Source: Sphingomonas sp. CFBP 13720
GTDB lineage: Bacteria > Pseudomonadota > Alphaproteobacteria > Sphingomonadales > Sphingomonadaceae
NCBI RefSeq assembly: GCF_014842075.1
Contig: NZ_JACYVA010000001.1
Coordinates: forward strand, 434,001-498,000
DNA: 64,000 nt
Reading direction: 5' to 3'
In this document: in pieces, positions 55,451 to 64,000 of the stretch
Layout: every line of letters starts with the position of its first letter
Position numbering within the stretch: position 1 is the first letter of the stretch
Translations under genes and position numbers: made by a program
The notes under the pieces: model-generated
Database searches by the model: none
The model's input: the letters and a program-made list of their open reading frames with translations, nothing else
Told to the model about the DNA's origin: nothing

Positions 55451-55767
55451 AGCAATGGTTGTTCGTGTGCAGCCGCAACCGGCTGCGCAGCCCCACTGCG
55501 GAAGCGATGTTCGGCAACCTTCCCGATGTCGAGACCGCATCGGCGGGAACCGCGGACGACGCCGACAGTCCATTGACCGGGGAACTGGTCGAATGGGCCG
55601 ACACGATCTTCGTCATGGAGCGCGTACATCGCACGCGCATTCAACGGCGCTTCCGTCGGCATCTGAACGGCAAACGGGTCGTGTGCCTTGATATTGCTGA
55701 CGATTATGCCTTCATGGACCCGGCATTGATGGCCCTGCTGACCAAGCGGATGGCGCGGTTTTTATAG
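55447..55767 (+). CDS. Small low-molecular-weight-type phosphatase
   Basis: A 106-residue protein with the phosphatase loop CSRNRLRSPTAE (C-x5-R) near the N-terminus, matching low-molecular-weight protein tyrosine phosphatases, but about 40 residues shorter than the usual family size. An Asp-containing segment DDYAFMDP near the end may be the general acid. The GTG at 55447 overlaps the acyl-CoA synthetase stop (GTGA). Substrate unknown. Confidence 0.8.
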   Translation: MKQWLFVCSRNRLRSPTAEAMFGNLPDVETASAGTADDADSPLTGELVEWADTIFVMERVHRTRIQRRFRRHLNGKRVVCLDIADDYAFMDPALMALLTKRMARFL

Positions 55768-56046
55768 GACCACGCGGCCAAAGGTCACAAAAGTCACACT
55801 CGCACCGCTTTTGCGCGAAACGCGGGCGGCGTGGGCGGACCGGACGGCAACGTGCGCATATCGACAGGGTGAAAGAGCGGGCTGTCGGTATCGCATGACG
55901 GCGGCGTTGTAGGAAAGCGGATCGGCCGATCGCCATGCGCGAACGTCCTTCACCGCAGTGCCGGGCATCCTTTTTCATGGTTGAACCCACCCTGCCCGCC
56001 CCCATATGGCCCGCTCGAAATGCTGCGTTGCAGCAAGGAGCGTCCG

Positions 56047-57225
56047 ATGTCCCAAGCCCGCAGCCCTGCCCTCGTCCACCTCGCACTCGCGCTGGGCGGG
56101 TTCGCGATCGGTACGACCGAGTTCGCGACGATGAGCCTCGTCCCGTTCTTTGCGCCCGGCCTTGGCATCGACGAACCGACGGCGGGGCATGTCATCAGCG
56201 CCTATGCGCTGGGTGTGGTGGTCGGCGCGCCGTTGCTGGCAGTGGTGTCGGCACGGATGGCGCGGCGGACCGTGCTGATCGCGCTGATGGCCTGTTTCGG
56301 CATCGCCAACGCCGCCAGCGCGCTGGCGTCCAGCTATGACGCGATGCTGGTCGCCCGGTTCTTCAGCGGGTTGCCGCACGGCGCCTATTTCGGGATCGCC
56401 GCACTGGTCGCGGCGTCGCTGGTCCCGGCCGAACAGCGGACGCAGGCGATCGGCCGCGTCATGCTGGGCCTCACGACCGCGACGATCGTCGGCGTGCCGT
56501 TCGCCAACTGGCTGGGACAGGCGTTGGGCTGGCGCTGGGGCTTTGGCGTGGTCGCGGTGCTGGCCGCCGCGACGATGGCGATGATCGCATGGGTCGCGCC
56601 GCGCGACGTCCCCGATCGTACCGCCAGTCCGCTGGCCGAACTGCGTGTGCTGCGGGTCCCCCAATTGTGGCTGACGCTGGGGATCGGCGCGATCGGGTTC
56701 GGGGGAATGTTCGCGGTCTATACCTATCTCGCCTCCACCCTGATCGAGGTTACCGGCACCGGGCCGGCGATGGTCCCGGTAGTGCTGGCGGTGTTCGGCA
56801 TCGGCATGACGATCGGCAACATCGTCGTGCCGCGCTTCGCCGACCGCGCGCTGATGCCGACGGCAGGCGCGCTGCTATTGTGGAGCGCGGGGGCGCTGGC
56901 GCTATATCCGCTGGCGGCAGGGCAATTATGGTCGATGCTGGCGATCGTGTTCGTGATCGGCATCGGCGGCGCGCTGGGCACCGTGTTGCAGACGCGGTTG
57001 ATGGACGTCGCGCGCGACGGACAGAGCCTTGCCGCATCGCTCAACCATTCGGCGTTCAATACCGCCAACGCCATCGGGCCGTGGGCCGGCGGACTGGCGA
57101 TCGCGGGCGGCTATGGCTGGACCTCGACCGGGATCGTCGGGGCCGGGCTGGCGCTGGGCGGGCTGGCGATCTGGGGGCTGGCGGTGCTGGCCGGCGCACC
57201 GATGCGGGTACGCGCGGCGGCGTGA
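56047..57225 (+). CDS. MFS transporter, sugar/drug efflux type
   Basis: A 392-residue major facilitator with 12 predicted helices. The helix 1 region LALALGGFAIGTTEFATMSL and the loop 2-3 motif VSARMARRTVLIALM fit the AraJ/YdhP-type efflux group (TTEF is typical). Substrate unknown. ATG at 56047 with AAGGAG seven nt upstream. No regulator is adjacent, and the gene is monocistronic by spacing. Confidence 0.9.
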   Translation: MSQARSPALVHLALALGGFAIGTTEFATMSLVPFFAPGLGIDEPTAGHVISAYALGVVVGAPLLAVVSARMARRTVLIALMACFGIANAASALASSYDAMLVARFFSGLPHGAYFGIAALVAASLVPAEQRTQAIGRVMLGLTTATIVGVPFANWLGQALGWRWGFGVVAVLAAATMAMIAWVAPRDVPDRTASPLAELRVLRVPQLWLTLGIGAIGFGGMFAVYTYLASTLIEVTGTGPAMVPVVLAVFGIGMTIGNIVVPRFADRALMPTAGALLLWSAGALALYPLAAGQLWSMLAIVFVIGIGGALGTVLQTRLMDVARDGQSLAASLNHSAFNTANAIGPWAGGLAIAGGYGWTSTGIVGAGLALGGLAIWGLAVLAGAPMRVRAAA

Positions 57226-57779
57226 GCTTGATCCGGGCGGGATGACAGCCGACGGGACCTCCGGCGATCGAGGGTAGGCGCGCGATGCTTCGATCCCGAC
57301 GTAGCGAACCCTGCCCCGCCTGCGTGCAGGGTTCCACGGAGCAACGTTCGGCAGGAGATCGACTTGCCGTTGTTCCGTGGCATCGGTCCGCCGGTACAAT
57401 GCGACGCATCGGAGAGGCAGCGGCGCGATCCAGCCAAACCTGTAGCATGATGCGTTCAGGCACGCCCGTTCGTGCCGGGTCGCGACGGCGCGACGTCGAA
57501 ACATGATCGGGTCGGATCGTCCCCCGGACGACCCTGAACCACGCTTGTCGAGGTTGACCCGGTGATGAGCAAAGCATCCTTGGCCGTCGTTCGATACGCC
57601 GTTTCGACACGATCGATGGCACGCAGGATGCGCGGCCGGATCTTCCATCATCCTGCTGTAGGTCCGGCCCAACCAGCCGTTCGGATCGAACGGGCCGATC
57701 GGATCGCACCCTGCCCCGCCAGTGGATGCGCCGTGCCCATCCACTGTCCCCCGGGCCGTCCCCGGGTCAGGGGACGATC
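57226..57779. other. 554-bp gap with hairpins, no recognised gene
   Basis: No ORF with a plausible start and coding character is seen here. Features are a 13-bp near-perfect stem CCACGGAGCAACG (57334-57346)/CGTTGTTCCGTGG (57368-57380) with a 21-nt loop, and a 6-7 bp hairpin GTCCCC/GGGGAC (57758-57775) five nt from the stop of the M16 gene. A decayed gene cannot be ruled out. Confidence 0.5.
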
Positions 57780-60692
57780 CTACTTCTTCTCCGGCAGCAC
57801 GACCATCGACCAGTCCTTGTCGGGGGTCAGGTACTTCGCCGCCAGCGCCTGCATCTCTGCGGGGGTCGTGTTGCGGATGTCGTTGATGATCGACGGGATC
57901 GCCGCCAGCCGGACCGGATCGCGCGTGCCGCCCGCCGTCTGGTTCATCCAGAACATGTTGCCGCTCGACATGCGTACCACCATCTGCGCGACCGGCAGCT
58001 TGGCACGGTCGAGTTCGTCGGCCGGGATCGGGGTCTTGACCAGATCGGCGGCAATCCCGCGCACCAGTTCGAAGAACAGCGGGGTCCGATCGGGCGGGAC
58101 CATGCCGATGGCGAGGATGCGACCGCCGCCGGGCAACCCGACCGGCCAGCCATTGTCGACATTGGGGGAATAGCTGACCCCCGCCTGACTGCGCAGCCGG
58201 TCGAGCAACCGGTCCCGGAACACCGCCGACAGCACCTCCAGCTTGCGGCTTTCGGCCAGCCCGGCGCTACCGGCACCGGTCGGCCATGCGATCGCGGCAG
58301 CGGCCTGGTTCGGCTGGCCGCTATGCGTGCGGACGACCGGCTGCGCGACGTGCGCGGGGAAGCGGACCGGTGGCGGCGGACCGGCAGCGGCCTTGCGCGG
58401 GGGCAGAGCACCGAGCGTCGCGGCTACGGCATCGACGGCGGCCGGTTGCGGCACGTCGCCGAACACCTGCACCTCGATCGGGCCGGTGGCGAGCAGCGGC
58501 GCCCACAACGCCTTGAACGACTTCGCGTCCAGCGCCTCGATCGCGGCGCGGTCGGGCGTGACCCAGCGCGGATCGCCCGCGTGGAGCAGCCCGTCCAGAT
58601 CGCGCGCCATTACGCCGTCGGGCGACGAATTGGCCCCGTCATAGCTGGCCAGCATCACCGCACGCGCACGCGTGACCGGGCGCGAATCCCATGCCGGCGA
58701 TTGCAGCTTGGCCGCGATCAGCCGCAACTGGTCCTTCAGATCCGCAGCGGTGGTGACGCCCGACAGGATGAACGCATCGTCGTCGATCCCGAACGACAGG
58801 CCGATCTGCCGCCCACCGATCATGCGATCCAGTTCCTCCTGCCCGAGCACGCCCTTGGGCGTGGCGATGCCCGACGCGACCAGCGCGAGGTCGGCGGCGA
58901 AGGCCGGCGTGCGGCGATCGGCGGGCAACGCGTTCAGCCCGCCGCCGAAGCGGACGCGGACATAGACCTTGTTCGTCTCCGAATCGTTCGGGAACAGCAA
59001 CAGCGACGCGCCATTCGAAAAGTCGACGCGCTCGACCGGCGGCTGCGCCAGCGCGGTGGCACGGGTGACGACCGTGCCCGGCTTCCCCGGCGCGGGCAGC
59101 CGATCGAAGCTGATCGCCGCCTGCCCCCGCCGTGTCGCGGTGCTGCCCGCGACCGTCGTGGCGAGCGCAGTGGTCAGCTTTGCCTGCACCGTCGGGTCAG
59201 GGGTGCGGGTGTTGACGAGCGCGCGGGTCGCAGTGCCGTCGAACACCTTCTTGGCGGCGGCCTGTACCCGGGCCGGGGTGAAGAACCGCTTGGTCACCGC
59301 GCCTTCGAAGATGCGCAGCGAGGTTTCGGACCCGGCCACCGTTTCGCGGATGTCGGTCGCGGACACCAGATTGTCGGCAAGCAGCGCGCCGGGCGCGACC
59401 GGGGCGGTGCGAACCTCGTTCTCCATGCCCGCGCGGATTTCCTCGACCTCGCGGTCGATTTCCGCCTGGCTGGGGGCGACCCGGATCAGGTCGGCGATGC
59501 TGCCGCGCACGTCGCGCAGCGCCGCCGCCCAGTCGTCACCGACCGGCAGGATCGACACCTGCGTGATGTTCGCCGATCGCGACACGTCGTCCAGATTGGC
59601 GCCGGCGGAAATGAAGCTCCCGCCCGACCGCGCCCGGCTTTCCAGCCGGCGGTTGAGAATCCGCAGCGCGATCTGGTCGATCATCCGTTCCTGATTGAAC
59701 AGGATCGTGTCGTCGCCGACGGTCCATGGGCGCAGCACCGCCATCTGGACCAGCGTCGGCACCGCCGGCTCACTGGTCGCGGCGGCGGTCGGCTCACCCG
59801 CCTTGGGCGATCCGAACTTCGGCTCGGACGGGTTCGGTCCCGCACCCTGCCAAGCGGAGAAATGCTTGACGATCGCGGCCTGCAGGATCGCCGGATCGGC
59901 ATCGCCCGCGATGACGATGATCGCGCGGTCGGGCCGATACCAGCGGTCGTGGAACGCCTTCACCCCCGTCGCGGTCGCCGCCTGCAACGTATCGACATTT
60001 CCGATCGGCGAGCGGTCGGCCAGCGGCTGACCGGCAAAGAACAACGCGCGGGTGGCATCACCCAGCCGCACCTGCGGCCCCGGCTGTTCGCGCTGTTCGG
60101 ACAGGACGACCGGACGCTCCGCGTCCAGCGCTGGCTGCGTGAGGGTCGGTTCGGTCATCATCCCCGACAGGATCTTCATGCTTTCGTCCAGCCCGGCGGG
60201 CGTGGCCGATGGCAGGTCGAGCTTGTAGACCGTCTGGGTAAAGCTGGTCGATGCGTTGCTGTCCGACCCGAAGGTGACGCCCAGCCGCTGCCACACGCGT
60301 TTCGATTCGCCGTCGGGGACATGGACCGATCCGCGGAAGGTGAGATGTTCGATCAGGTGCGCGAAGCCGCGCTCGCTGTCGGTTTCCATCAGCGATCCGG
60401 TGCCGATCGCGACGCGGATCGAAATCTGTTCGGGCGGTACTCCGTTGCGGCGCACGGCGTATTTCAGGCCGTTGGGCAGCACGCCATAGGTCCACGACCG
60501 GTCGGGCGGAATGTCGCTGCCCTTGAACAGCCACGGCGTGTCGGGTCCCTGCGCCACCGGTTCGAGCGGCGGCAGCGGCGCGCGCGCCGGAGCGGCAGGC
60601 GGGGTCTGCGGAGCGGTCTGCGCGACGAGCGGCGCGGCGATCAGGGCGAGGGTCGAAAACAGACCCGTCGCCAAGCGTACGGTAAATGCCAT
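57780..60692 (-). CDS. M16-family zinc peptidase, exported
   Basis: A 970-residue M16 peptidase of the two-repeat (about 1000-residue) class. The signal peptide (MAFTVRLATGLFSTLALIAAPLVAQ) leads into the inverted zinc motif HLIEH at 112-116, with the downstream ligand Glu in the usual LDAERPVVLSEQREQ region. The second half (about 530-970) is the inactive repeat. It should act in the periplasm on small unfolded peptides. ATG at 60692; GTG at 60719 is a weaker alternative. Confidence 0.93.
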   Translation of the reverse strand: MAFTVRLATGLFSTLALIAAPLVAQTAPQTPPAAPARAPLPPLEPVAQGPDTPWLFKGSDIPPDRSWTYGVLPNGLKYAVRRNGVPPEQISIRVAIGTGSLMETDSERGFAHLIEHLTFRGSVHVPDGESKRVWQRLGVTFGSDSNASTSFTQTVYKLDLPSATPAGLDESMKILSGMMTEPTLTQPALDAERPVVLSEQREQPGPQVRLGDATRALFFAGQPLADRSPIGNVDTLQAATATGVKAFHDRWYRPDRAIIVIAGDADPAILQAAIVKHFSAWQGAGPNPSEPKFGSPKAGEPTAAATSEPAVPTLVQMAVLRPWTVGDDTILFNQERMIDQIALRILNRRLESRARSGGSFISAGANLDDVSRSANITQVSILPVGDDWAAALRDVRGSIADLIRVAPSQAEIDREVEEIRAGMENEVRTAPVAPGALLADNLVSATDIRETVAGSETSLRIFEGAVTKRFFTPARVQAAAKKVFDGTATRALVNTRTPDPTVQAKLTTALATTVAGSTATRRGQAAISFDRLPAPGKPGTVVTRATALAQPPVERVDFSNGASLLLFPNDSETNKVYVRVRFGGGLNALPADRRTPAFAADLALVASGIATPKGVLGQEELDRMIGGRQIGLSFGIDDDAFILSGVTTAADLKDQLRLIAAKLQSPAWDSRPVTRARAVMLASYDGANSSPDGVMARDLDGLLHAGDPRWVTPDRAAIEALDAKSFKALWAPLLATGPIEVQVFGDVPQPAAVDAVAATLGALPPRKAAAGPPPPVRFPAHVAQPVVRTHSGQPNQAAAAIAWPTGAGSAGLAESRKLEVLSAVFRDRLLDRLRSQAGVSYSPNVDNGWPVGLPGGGRILAIGMVPPDRTPLFFELVRGIAADLVKTPIPADELDRAKLPVAQMVVRMSSGNMFWMNQTAGGTRDPVRLAAIPSIINDIRNTTPAEMQALAAKYLTPDKDWSMVVLPEKK

Positions 60693-60828
60693 GACCGCAG
60701 GGTGTAGCGGGATTGTCACGGTTCGGCCAGTATCGGCGGTCGCGACGAAAGATAAAGGCGGGACGTTCGGCGCGTTCAGCCAAGGGTCAGATTCGTCGAC
60801 GTCCGTCCGCTACGAACGGACGCCGCGA

Positions 60829-61548
60829 TCAGCGTTCCTCGCGGCGCAGGTACAGATAGTCCTCGTCGAATTCCGCCAATGCCTTCAGCCCGGCAAGATC
60901 GTGGATCACCACCCGCTTGCCCTTGAAATCCATCAATCCGCGTTCGCGCAGTTCGCGCAGCGTCCGGTTGACGTGGACCGGCGTCAGCCCCGTGCAGTCC
61001 GACAGGTCCGATTGCTTGATCGCAAGGTCGAACCCGCTGTCGTCCGCCTGCCCGATCAGACCCAAGCGCACGCGCAGCTCGCACATCAGATGCGCGATCC
61101 GCTCGATCGCGGAGCGTCGTCCCAGCGACAACACCCATTCGCGGTGGATCGCGGCGTCGAGCGCGGTCAGGAACCAGTAGACCCGTGCCAGATGCGGATG
61201 CTGCTCGGTAATAGCGGTCAGCTTCACATGGGGCACGAGGATGACGCGGCACGGCGTCAGCGCCATGACGTTATGGTCGAGTTGCTTGAGCGAGAAACTG
61301 TGCAGATCGACGAAGTCACCTGCGACGTGCAATTCGGTGATCTGCCGCTCGCCGCCGGGCAAGTCCTTGTATCGACACATTAATCCGTCGGTCAGCAACG
61401 TACTGACGAGCAGCCGCTCGCCTGCGCGGATACAGGTGGTCTGCGCCGGAATGTCGCGTACGGTACCCAGCGAATCGCGGATCACCCGTTCCTCTTCTGC
61501 CGAAATAGTGTCGCGCGCGCGCAACTTCGCCAGATGTGCTTCGATCAC
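60829..61548 (-). CDS. Crp/Fnr family transcriptional regulator
   Basis: A 239-residue Crp/Fnr-type regulator. The cyclic-nucleotide-like beta-roll (about 30-140) and a C-terminal winged helix (about 150-225, with LSDCTGLTPVHVNRTLRELRERGL) are present. No N-terminal Cys cluster of the FNR type is seen, so oxygen sensing by an Fe-S cluster is unlikely. GTG at 61548 with GGGGAAG upstream. It is divergent from the Nfu gene (123-nt spacer), suggesting it may regulate that gene. Confidence 0.9.
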   Translation of the reverse strand: MIEAHLAKLRARDTISAEEERVIRDSLGTVRDIPAQTTCIRAGERLLVSTLLTDGLMCRYKDLPGGERQITELHVAGDFVDLHSFSLKQLDHNVMALTPCRVILVPHVKLTAITEQHPHLARVYWFLTALDAAIHREWVLSLGRRSAIERIAHLMCELRVRLGLIGQADDSGFDLAIKQSDLSDCTGLTPVHVNRTLRELRERGLMDFKGKRVVIHDLAGLKALAEFDEDYLYLRREER

Positions 61549-61671
61549 CTGCTTCCCCCACTTATGTACCAGCCTGATAGGTTGCGCGGAACGTCGTGGC
61601 AACGGCGGCGCGACGATGCGTTTCGGTTCCGTACCCTTGATCCCGCCGCCCCTGCGCGCCAAATGACAGGC

Positions 61672-62247
61672 ATGTTGATCGAAACCGAATCCACCCCCAA
61701 TCCCGCGACGCTCAAGTTCCTTCCGGGACGTGCCGTCATGGACGCGGGCACCCGCGACTTCGCCAGCCCCGAGGAAGCGGAAGCTTCCCCGCTGGCCGAC
61801 GCACTGTTCGGGCTGGGCGACGTGGTCGGCGTGTTCTTCGGTCGCGACTTCGTGTCGGTGACGAAGGCGCCGGGCAGCGAATGGTCGGACCTGAAGCCCG
61901 ACGTTCTCGGCCTGCTGCTCGATCACTTCGCGGGCAACATGCCGCTGTTCCGTCCGACCGGCGCGGCGGGGTTCGCGGTGCCCGCCGTCGATAGCGGTTT
62001 CACCGACGATCCGGCCGATGCCGACATCGTCGAACAGATCAAGGAACTGATCGAAACGCGCGTCCGCCCCGCGGTCGCGAACGATGGCGGCGATATCATC
62101 TATCGCGGGTTCGAACAGGGTAAGGTGTATCTGCAGTTGCAGGGCGCATGTTCGGGCTGTCCATCATCCAGCGCGACGTTGAAGAACGGGATCGAACAAC
62201 TGCTGAAATACTATGTTCCCGAAGTGACCGAGGTTCGCGCGGTCTGA
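61672..62247 (+). CDS. Nfu-type Fe-S scaffold protein
   Basis: A 191-residue Nfu-type protein. The N-terminal Nfu_N domain begins MLIETESTPNPATLKFLPG, and the C-terminal NifU domain has the CxxC motif in GACSGCPSSS (about residues 157-161), which carries a [4Fe-4S] cluster. It delivers clusters to target proteins, complementing the SUF operon. ATG at 61672 is preferred (family start); ATG at 61663 is possible. It overlaps the nitroreductase start by 1 nt. Confidence 0.95.
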   Translation: MLIETESTPNPATLKFLPGRAVMDAGTRDFASPEEAEASPLADALFGLGDVVGVFFGRDFVSVTKAPGSEWSDLKPDVLGLLLDHFAGNMPLFRPTGAAGFAVPAVDSGFTDDPADADIVEQIKELIETRVRPAVANDGGDIIYRGFEQGKVYLQLQGACSGCPSSSATLKNGIEQLLKYYVPEVTEVRAV

Positions 62248-62837
62248 TGCCGATGCTGACCGACGACGCTCTCGACGCGCTGTTCCGCACTGCGCGTACC
62301 TTCAACCACTATACCGACCGTCCCGTCGCCGAGGCCGATCTGCGCGCGATCTGGGATCTGCTGAAATGGGGTCCGACCAGCGCGAACCAGCTTCCGGCAC
62401 GGATCGTGTGGTGCACGACGCAGGATGCGAAGGACCGGCTGGCGGAACAGTGCACCGGGGCCAATCCAGCCAAGGTGCGCGCCGCGCCGGTGACCGCGAT
62501 CATCGGCATGGACACCGAGTTTCACGAATATCTGCCCGAACTCTATCCGCATGCGAATGCCAAGGCGTGGTTCGATGGCAATGCCGAATTGCGGCAGGCA
62601 TCGGCGTTCCGCAATTCGACATTGCAGGGCGCGTACCTGATCCTCGCCGCCCGGGCGCTGGGTCTGGATTGCGGACCGATGTCGGGTTTCGACGCGGGCG
62701 GCGTCGACAAGGCGTTCTTCACCGACACGCCGTCGGTCCACGCCAATTTCATCACGACGATCGGCTATGGTGACACCGCTTCGCTGCATCCGCGATCGCC
62801 GCGCCCGGATTTTGACAAGTTCAACCGGATCGCCTGA
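62247..62837 (+). CDS. RutE/HadB-type nitroreductase family protein
   Basis: A 196-residue NAD(P)H:FMN nitroreductase-fold protein close to RutE (malonic semialdehyde reductase) and HadB. Motif GPTSANQLPARIVWC and the C-terminal GPMSGFDAGGVDKAFF are typical. The biological substrate is uncertain. ATG at 62247 overlaps the Nfu stop (TGATG). A tsaB gene follows after 4 nt. Confidence 0.9.
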   Translation: MPMLTDDALDALFRTARTFNHYTDRPVAEADLRAIWDLLKWGPTSANQLPARIVWCTTQDAKDRLAEQCTGANPAKVRAAPVTAIIGMDTEFHEYLPELYPHANAKAWFDGNAELRQASAFRNSTLQGAYLILAARALGLDCGPMSGFDAGGVDKAFFTDTPSVHANFITTIGYGDTASLHPRSPRPDFDKFNRIA

Positions 62838-62841
62838 TCCC

Positions 62842-63459
62842 GTGCGCACGCTCGTCATCGAAACCGCCACTGCCGCCTGCTCGGTCGCATTGATAGAGGA
62901 CGGCGTGGTGATCGCACGCGATCATGTCGAGGTCGGACGCGGTCATGCCGAACGATTGCTGCCGATGATCGCCGCGTTGCCGGACGGCGGACGAGCGGAT
63001 TCGATACTGGTCGACTGCGGACCGGGCAGCTTTACCGGCGTCCGTGTCGGGCTGGCCGCCGCGCGCGGCCTCGGCATTGGATGGGGCGTGCCGGTACGCG
63101 GCTATTCGTCGCTGGCGATCGTCGCGGCCGCCGCGATGGCCGATACCGACGATGACGTGGTGGTCGCGGTGCTCGACGGCGGGCATGGCGAAGTGTTTCA
63201 ACAGGCGTTCGCGGCATCGCTGACCCCGGTCGATGCGATGGCGTCGCGCGCGCCGACCGATGCCGTCGCGGTGCTGGCGGGACGACGCGCGGTGGGACAA
63301 GGCGTCGCGCGGCTGCGCACCGCCGATTCGTCGATCGCGGCGGACGATCGGTTGCCAGATGCCGCGAACGCCGTGTTGCTGCCGTCGGCGATGACGGCGC
63401 TGCCCCCCGCCCCGCTCTATGGCCGCGCACCCGATGCGGTGCCGAAGGCGGCCGCATGA
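62842..63459 (+). CDS. tsaB: tRNA t6A synthesis protein TsaB
   Basis: A 205-residue TsaB, the inactive ASKHA-fold partner of TsaD in making N6-threonylcarbamoyladenosine at position 37 of ANN-decoding tRNAs. Key motifs are ETATAACSVAL at the N-terminus and GPGSFTGVRVGLAAARG. GTG start at 62842, 4 nt after the nitroreductase stop. It overlaps rimI by 4 nt (ATGA). Confidence 0.94.
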   Translation: MRTLVIETATAACSVALIEDGVVIARDHVEVGRGHAERLLPMIAALPDGGRADSILVDCGPGSFTGVRVGLAAARGLGIGWGVPVRGYSSLAIVAAAAMADTDDDVVVAVLDGGHGEVFQQAFAASLTPVDAMASRAPTDAVAVLAGRRAVGQGVARLRTADSSIAADDRLPDAANAVLLPSAMTALPPAPLYGRAPDAVPKAAA

Positions 63460-63935
63460 GCAGCCTTGCGCCGGTCGCCGTGCTGGTCCGGGGCAGTGCC
63501 AAGGATATCGATGCGGTCGACGGCGTGATGCGCGCGGCGTTCGATCCAGCCTATGGCGAGGCATGGACGCCTGCACAGACGCTGGGGATGCTGTCGCTGC
63601 CCGGCGTGTGGCTGACGATCGCGAAAGTCGATGCCGGGGCGGTCGGGTTCACGCTCACCCGCGCGATCGGTGGCGATGCCGAGCTGTTGTTGCTTGCGGT
63701 AAAGCCCGAACACCGGGGCAAGGGTATCGGCCGCGCACTGCTTCGCGCCGCCATGGCGGAAGCGGTGGCGCGTGGATCGCCGAGGCTGTGCCTCGAAATG
63801 CGCGCGAACAATCCTGCGACCCGGCTGTATCTGGGCGAAGGCTTCGTCAAGCGTGGCGAACGACGCGATTATTACGTCGGACGTGCGGGCGAACGCCATG
63901 ACGCACACACCTACATATGGTCGGGCGACGCGTAG
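63456..63935 (+). CDS. rimI: Ribosomal-protein S18 acetyltransferase RimI type
   Basis: A 159-residue GNAT protein next to tsaB, the usual position of RimI. The acetyl-CoA loop KPEHRGKGIGRALLRAAM is intact, and the C-terminal LCLEMRANNPATRLYLGEGF is typical of RimI-type N-terminal acetyltransferases. Substrate assignment to S18 is by context. ATG at 63456 overlaps the tsaB stop. Confidence 0.9.
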   Translation: MSSLAPVAVLVRGSAKDIDAVDGVMRAAFDPAYGEAWTPAQTLGMLSLPGVWLTIAKVDAGAVGFTLTRAIGGDAELLLLAVKPEHRGKGIGRALLRAAMAEAVARGSPRLCLEMRANNPATRLYLGEGFVKRGERRDYYVGRAGERHDAHTYIWSGDA

Positions 63936-64000
63936 AAATTCTAAAAAAACCGTATGCAGCGTTGCGCAATGGGCGGGTTCGGGCAATAGCAGTGACAGTA

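Noticed and set aside
57758..57775. GTCCCC/GGGGAC hairpin just after the M16 stop, as terminator
   Set aside because: The stem is only 6-7 bp with no T-run, so I did not list it as a terminator; it is noted in the gap entry.
57726..60707. A 993-residue open frame on the + strand opposite the M16 peptidase gene
   Set aside because: It is the antisense shadow of a well-supported exported protease; its translation is Arg/Gln/Asp/His-rich low-complexity and has no domain. High third-position GC keeps the opposite frames open.

Overview
This window looks like chromosomal DNA of a sphingomonad (Alphaproteobacteria, Sphingomonadaceae). The evidence is high GC with strong third-position GC bias, TonB-dependent receptors with EI(I/L)VTA-type TonB boxes, an ATP synthase F0 operon in the alphaproteobacterial order I-a-c-b'-b, a SUF-type Fe-S operon led by an Rrf2 regulator, and regulatory sites of alphaproteobacterial type (a LexA box at uvrA, a CTTG/CYTATNT heat-shock promoter at dnaK). 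There is no rRNA, recognisable tRNA, CRISPR array, prophage or intact insertion sequence. Most of it is dense core genome.

Layout. 1-5 kb: the 3' end of an archaic (Csu-like) chaperone-usher pilus operon (partial chaperone, usher, two-domain spore-coat-U tip protein), then an acidic, Asp/Gly-rich hypothetical protein. 5-11 kb: a DUF4198-like exported protein, a cupin, a class I glutamine amidotransferase, and an operon of a TonB receptor with a Tat-type PhoD phosphatase. 11.5-16 kb: a small ORF, uvrC, an oxidoreductase, a small secreted protein, a repeat-rich 600-bp gap, and a Gdx/SugE-type SMR exporter. 16-19 kb: atpI-B-E-b'-F. 19-22.7 kb: the YdbH/YnbE/YdbL envelope trio. 22.8-28 kb: radC with an acetyltransferase, an EF-hand protein, purB, and a DUF389 membrane protein. 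27.8-31.4 kb: dnaK-dnaJ-GNAT. 31.5-36.6 kb: a PCu(A)C copper chaperone, a LuxR-type regulator divergent from an outer-membrane protein, an HExxH protein, a TonB-C protein and a DUF1206 protein. 36.7-41.6 kb: uvrA, a glycine-zipper lipoprotein, a cold-shock gene and three small ORFs. 41.7-50.3 kb: a second TonB receptor, then the SUF operon regulator-sufB-x-sufC-y-sufD-sufS-sufT-sufA. 50.5-57.2 kb: pyrD bracketed by dispersed repeats, ggt, an acyl-CoA synthetase with a small phosphatase, and an MFS transporter. 57.8-64 kb: an M16 protease, a Crp/Fnr regulator divergent from nfu, a RutE-like nitroreductase, tsaB and rimI.

How the genes work together. The SUF operon is one tightly overlapping unit; every junction except sufD/sufS and the 37-nt gap before sufC is a 1-4 nt overlap. 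It carries two small exported proteins of unknown function. The later nfu-family gene supplies a second Fe-S scaffold. uvrA and uvrC supply nucleotide excision repair. dnaK-dnaJ form a heat-shock operon. The ATP synthase genes encode only F0 plus AtpI; the F1 genes are elsewhere.

The most interesting items are the two embedded SUF ORFs, the palindrome over the Suf-regulator start region, the terminator touching the ribosome-binding site of a small ORF after the cold-shock gene, the nested inverted repeat upstream of the EF-hand gene, and the dispersed repeats around pyrD and sugE. I did not find a clearly novel multi-gene system.
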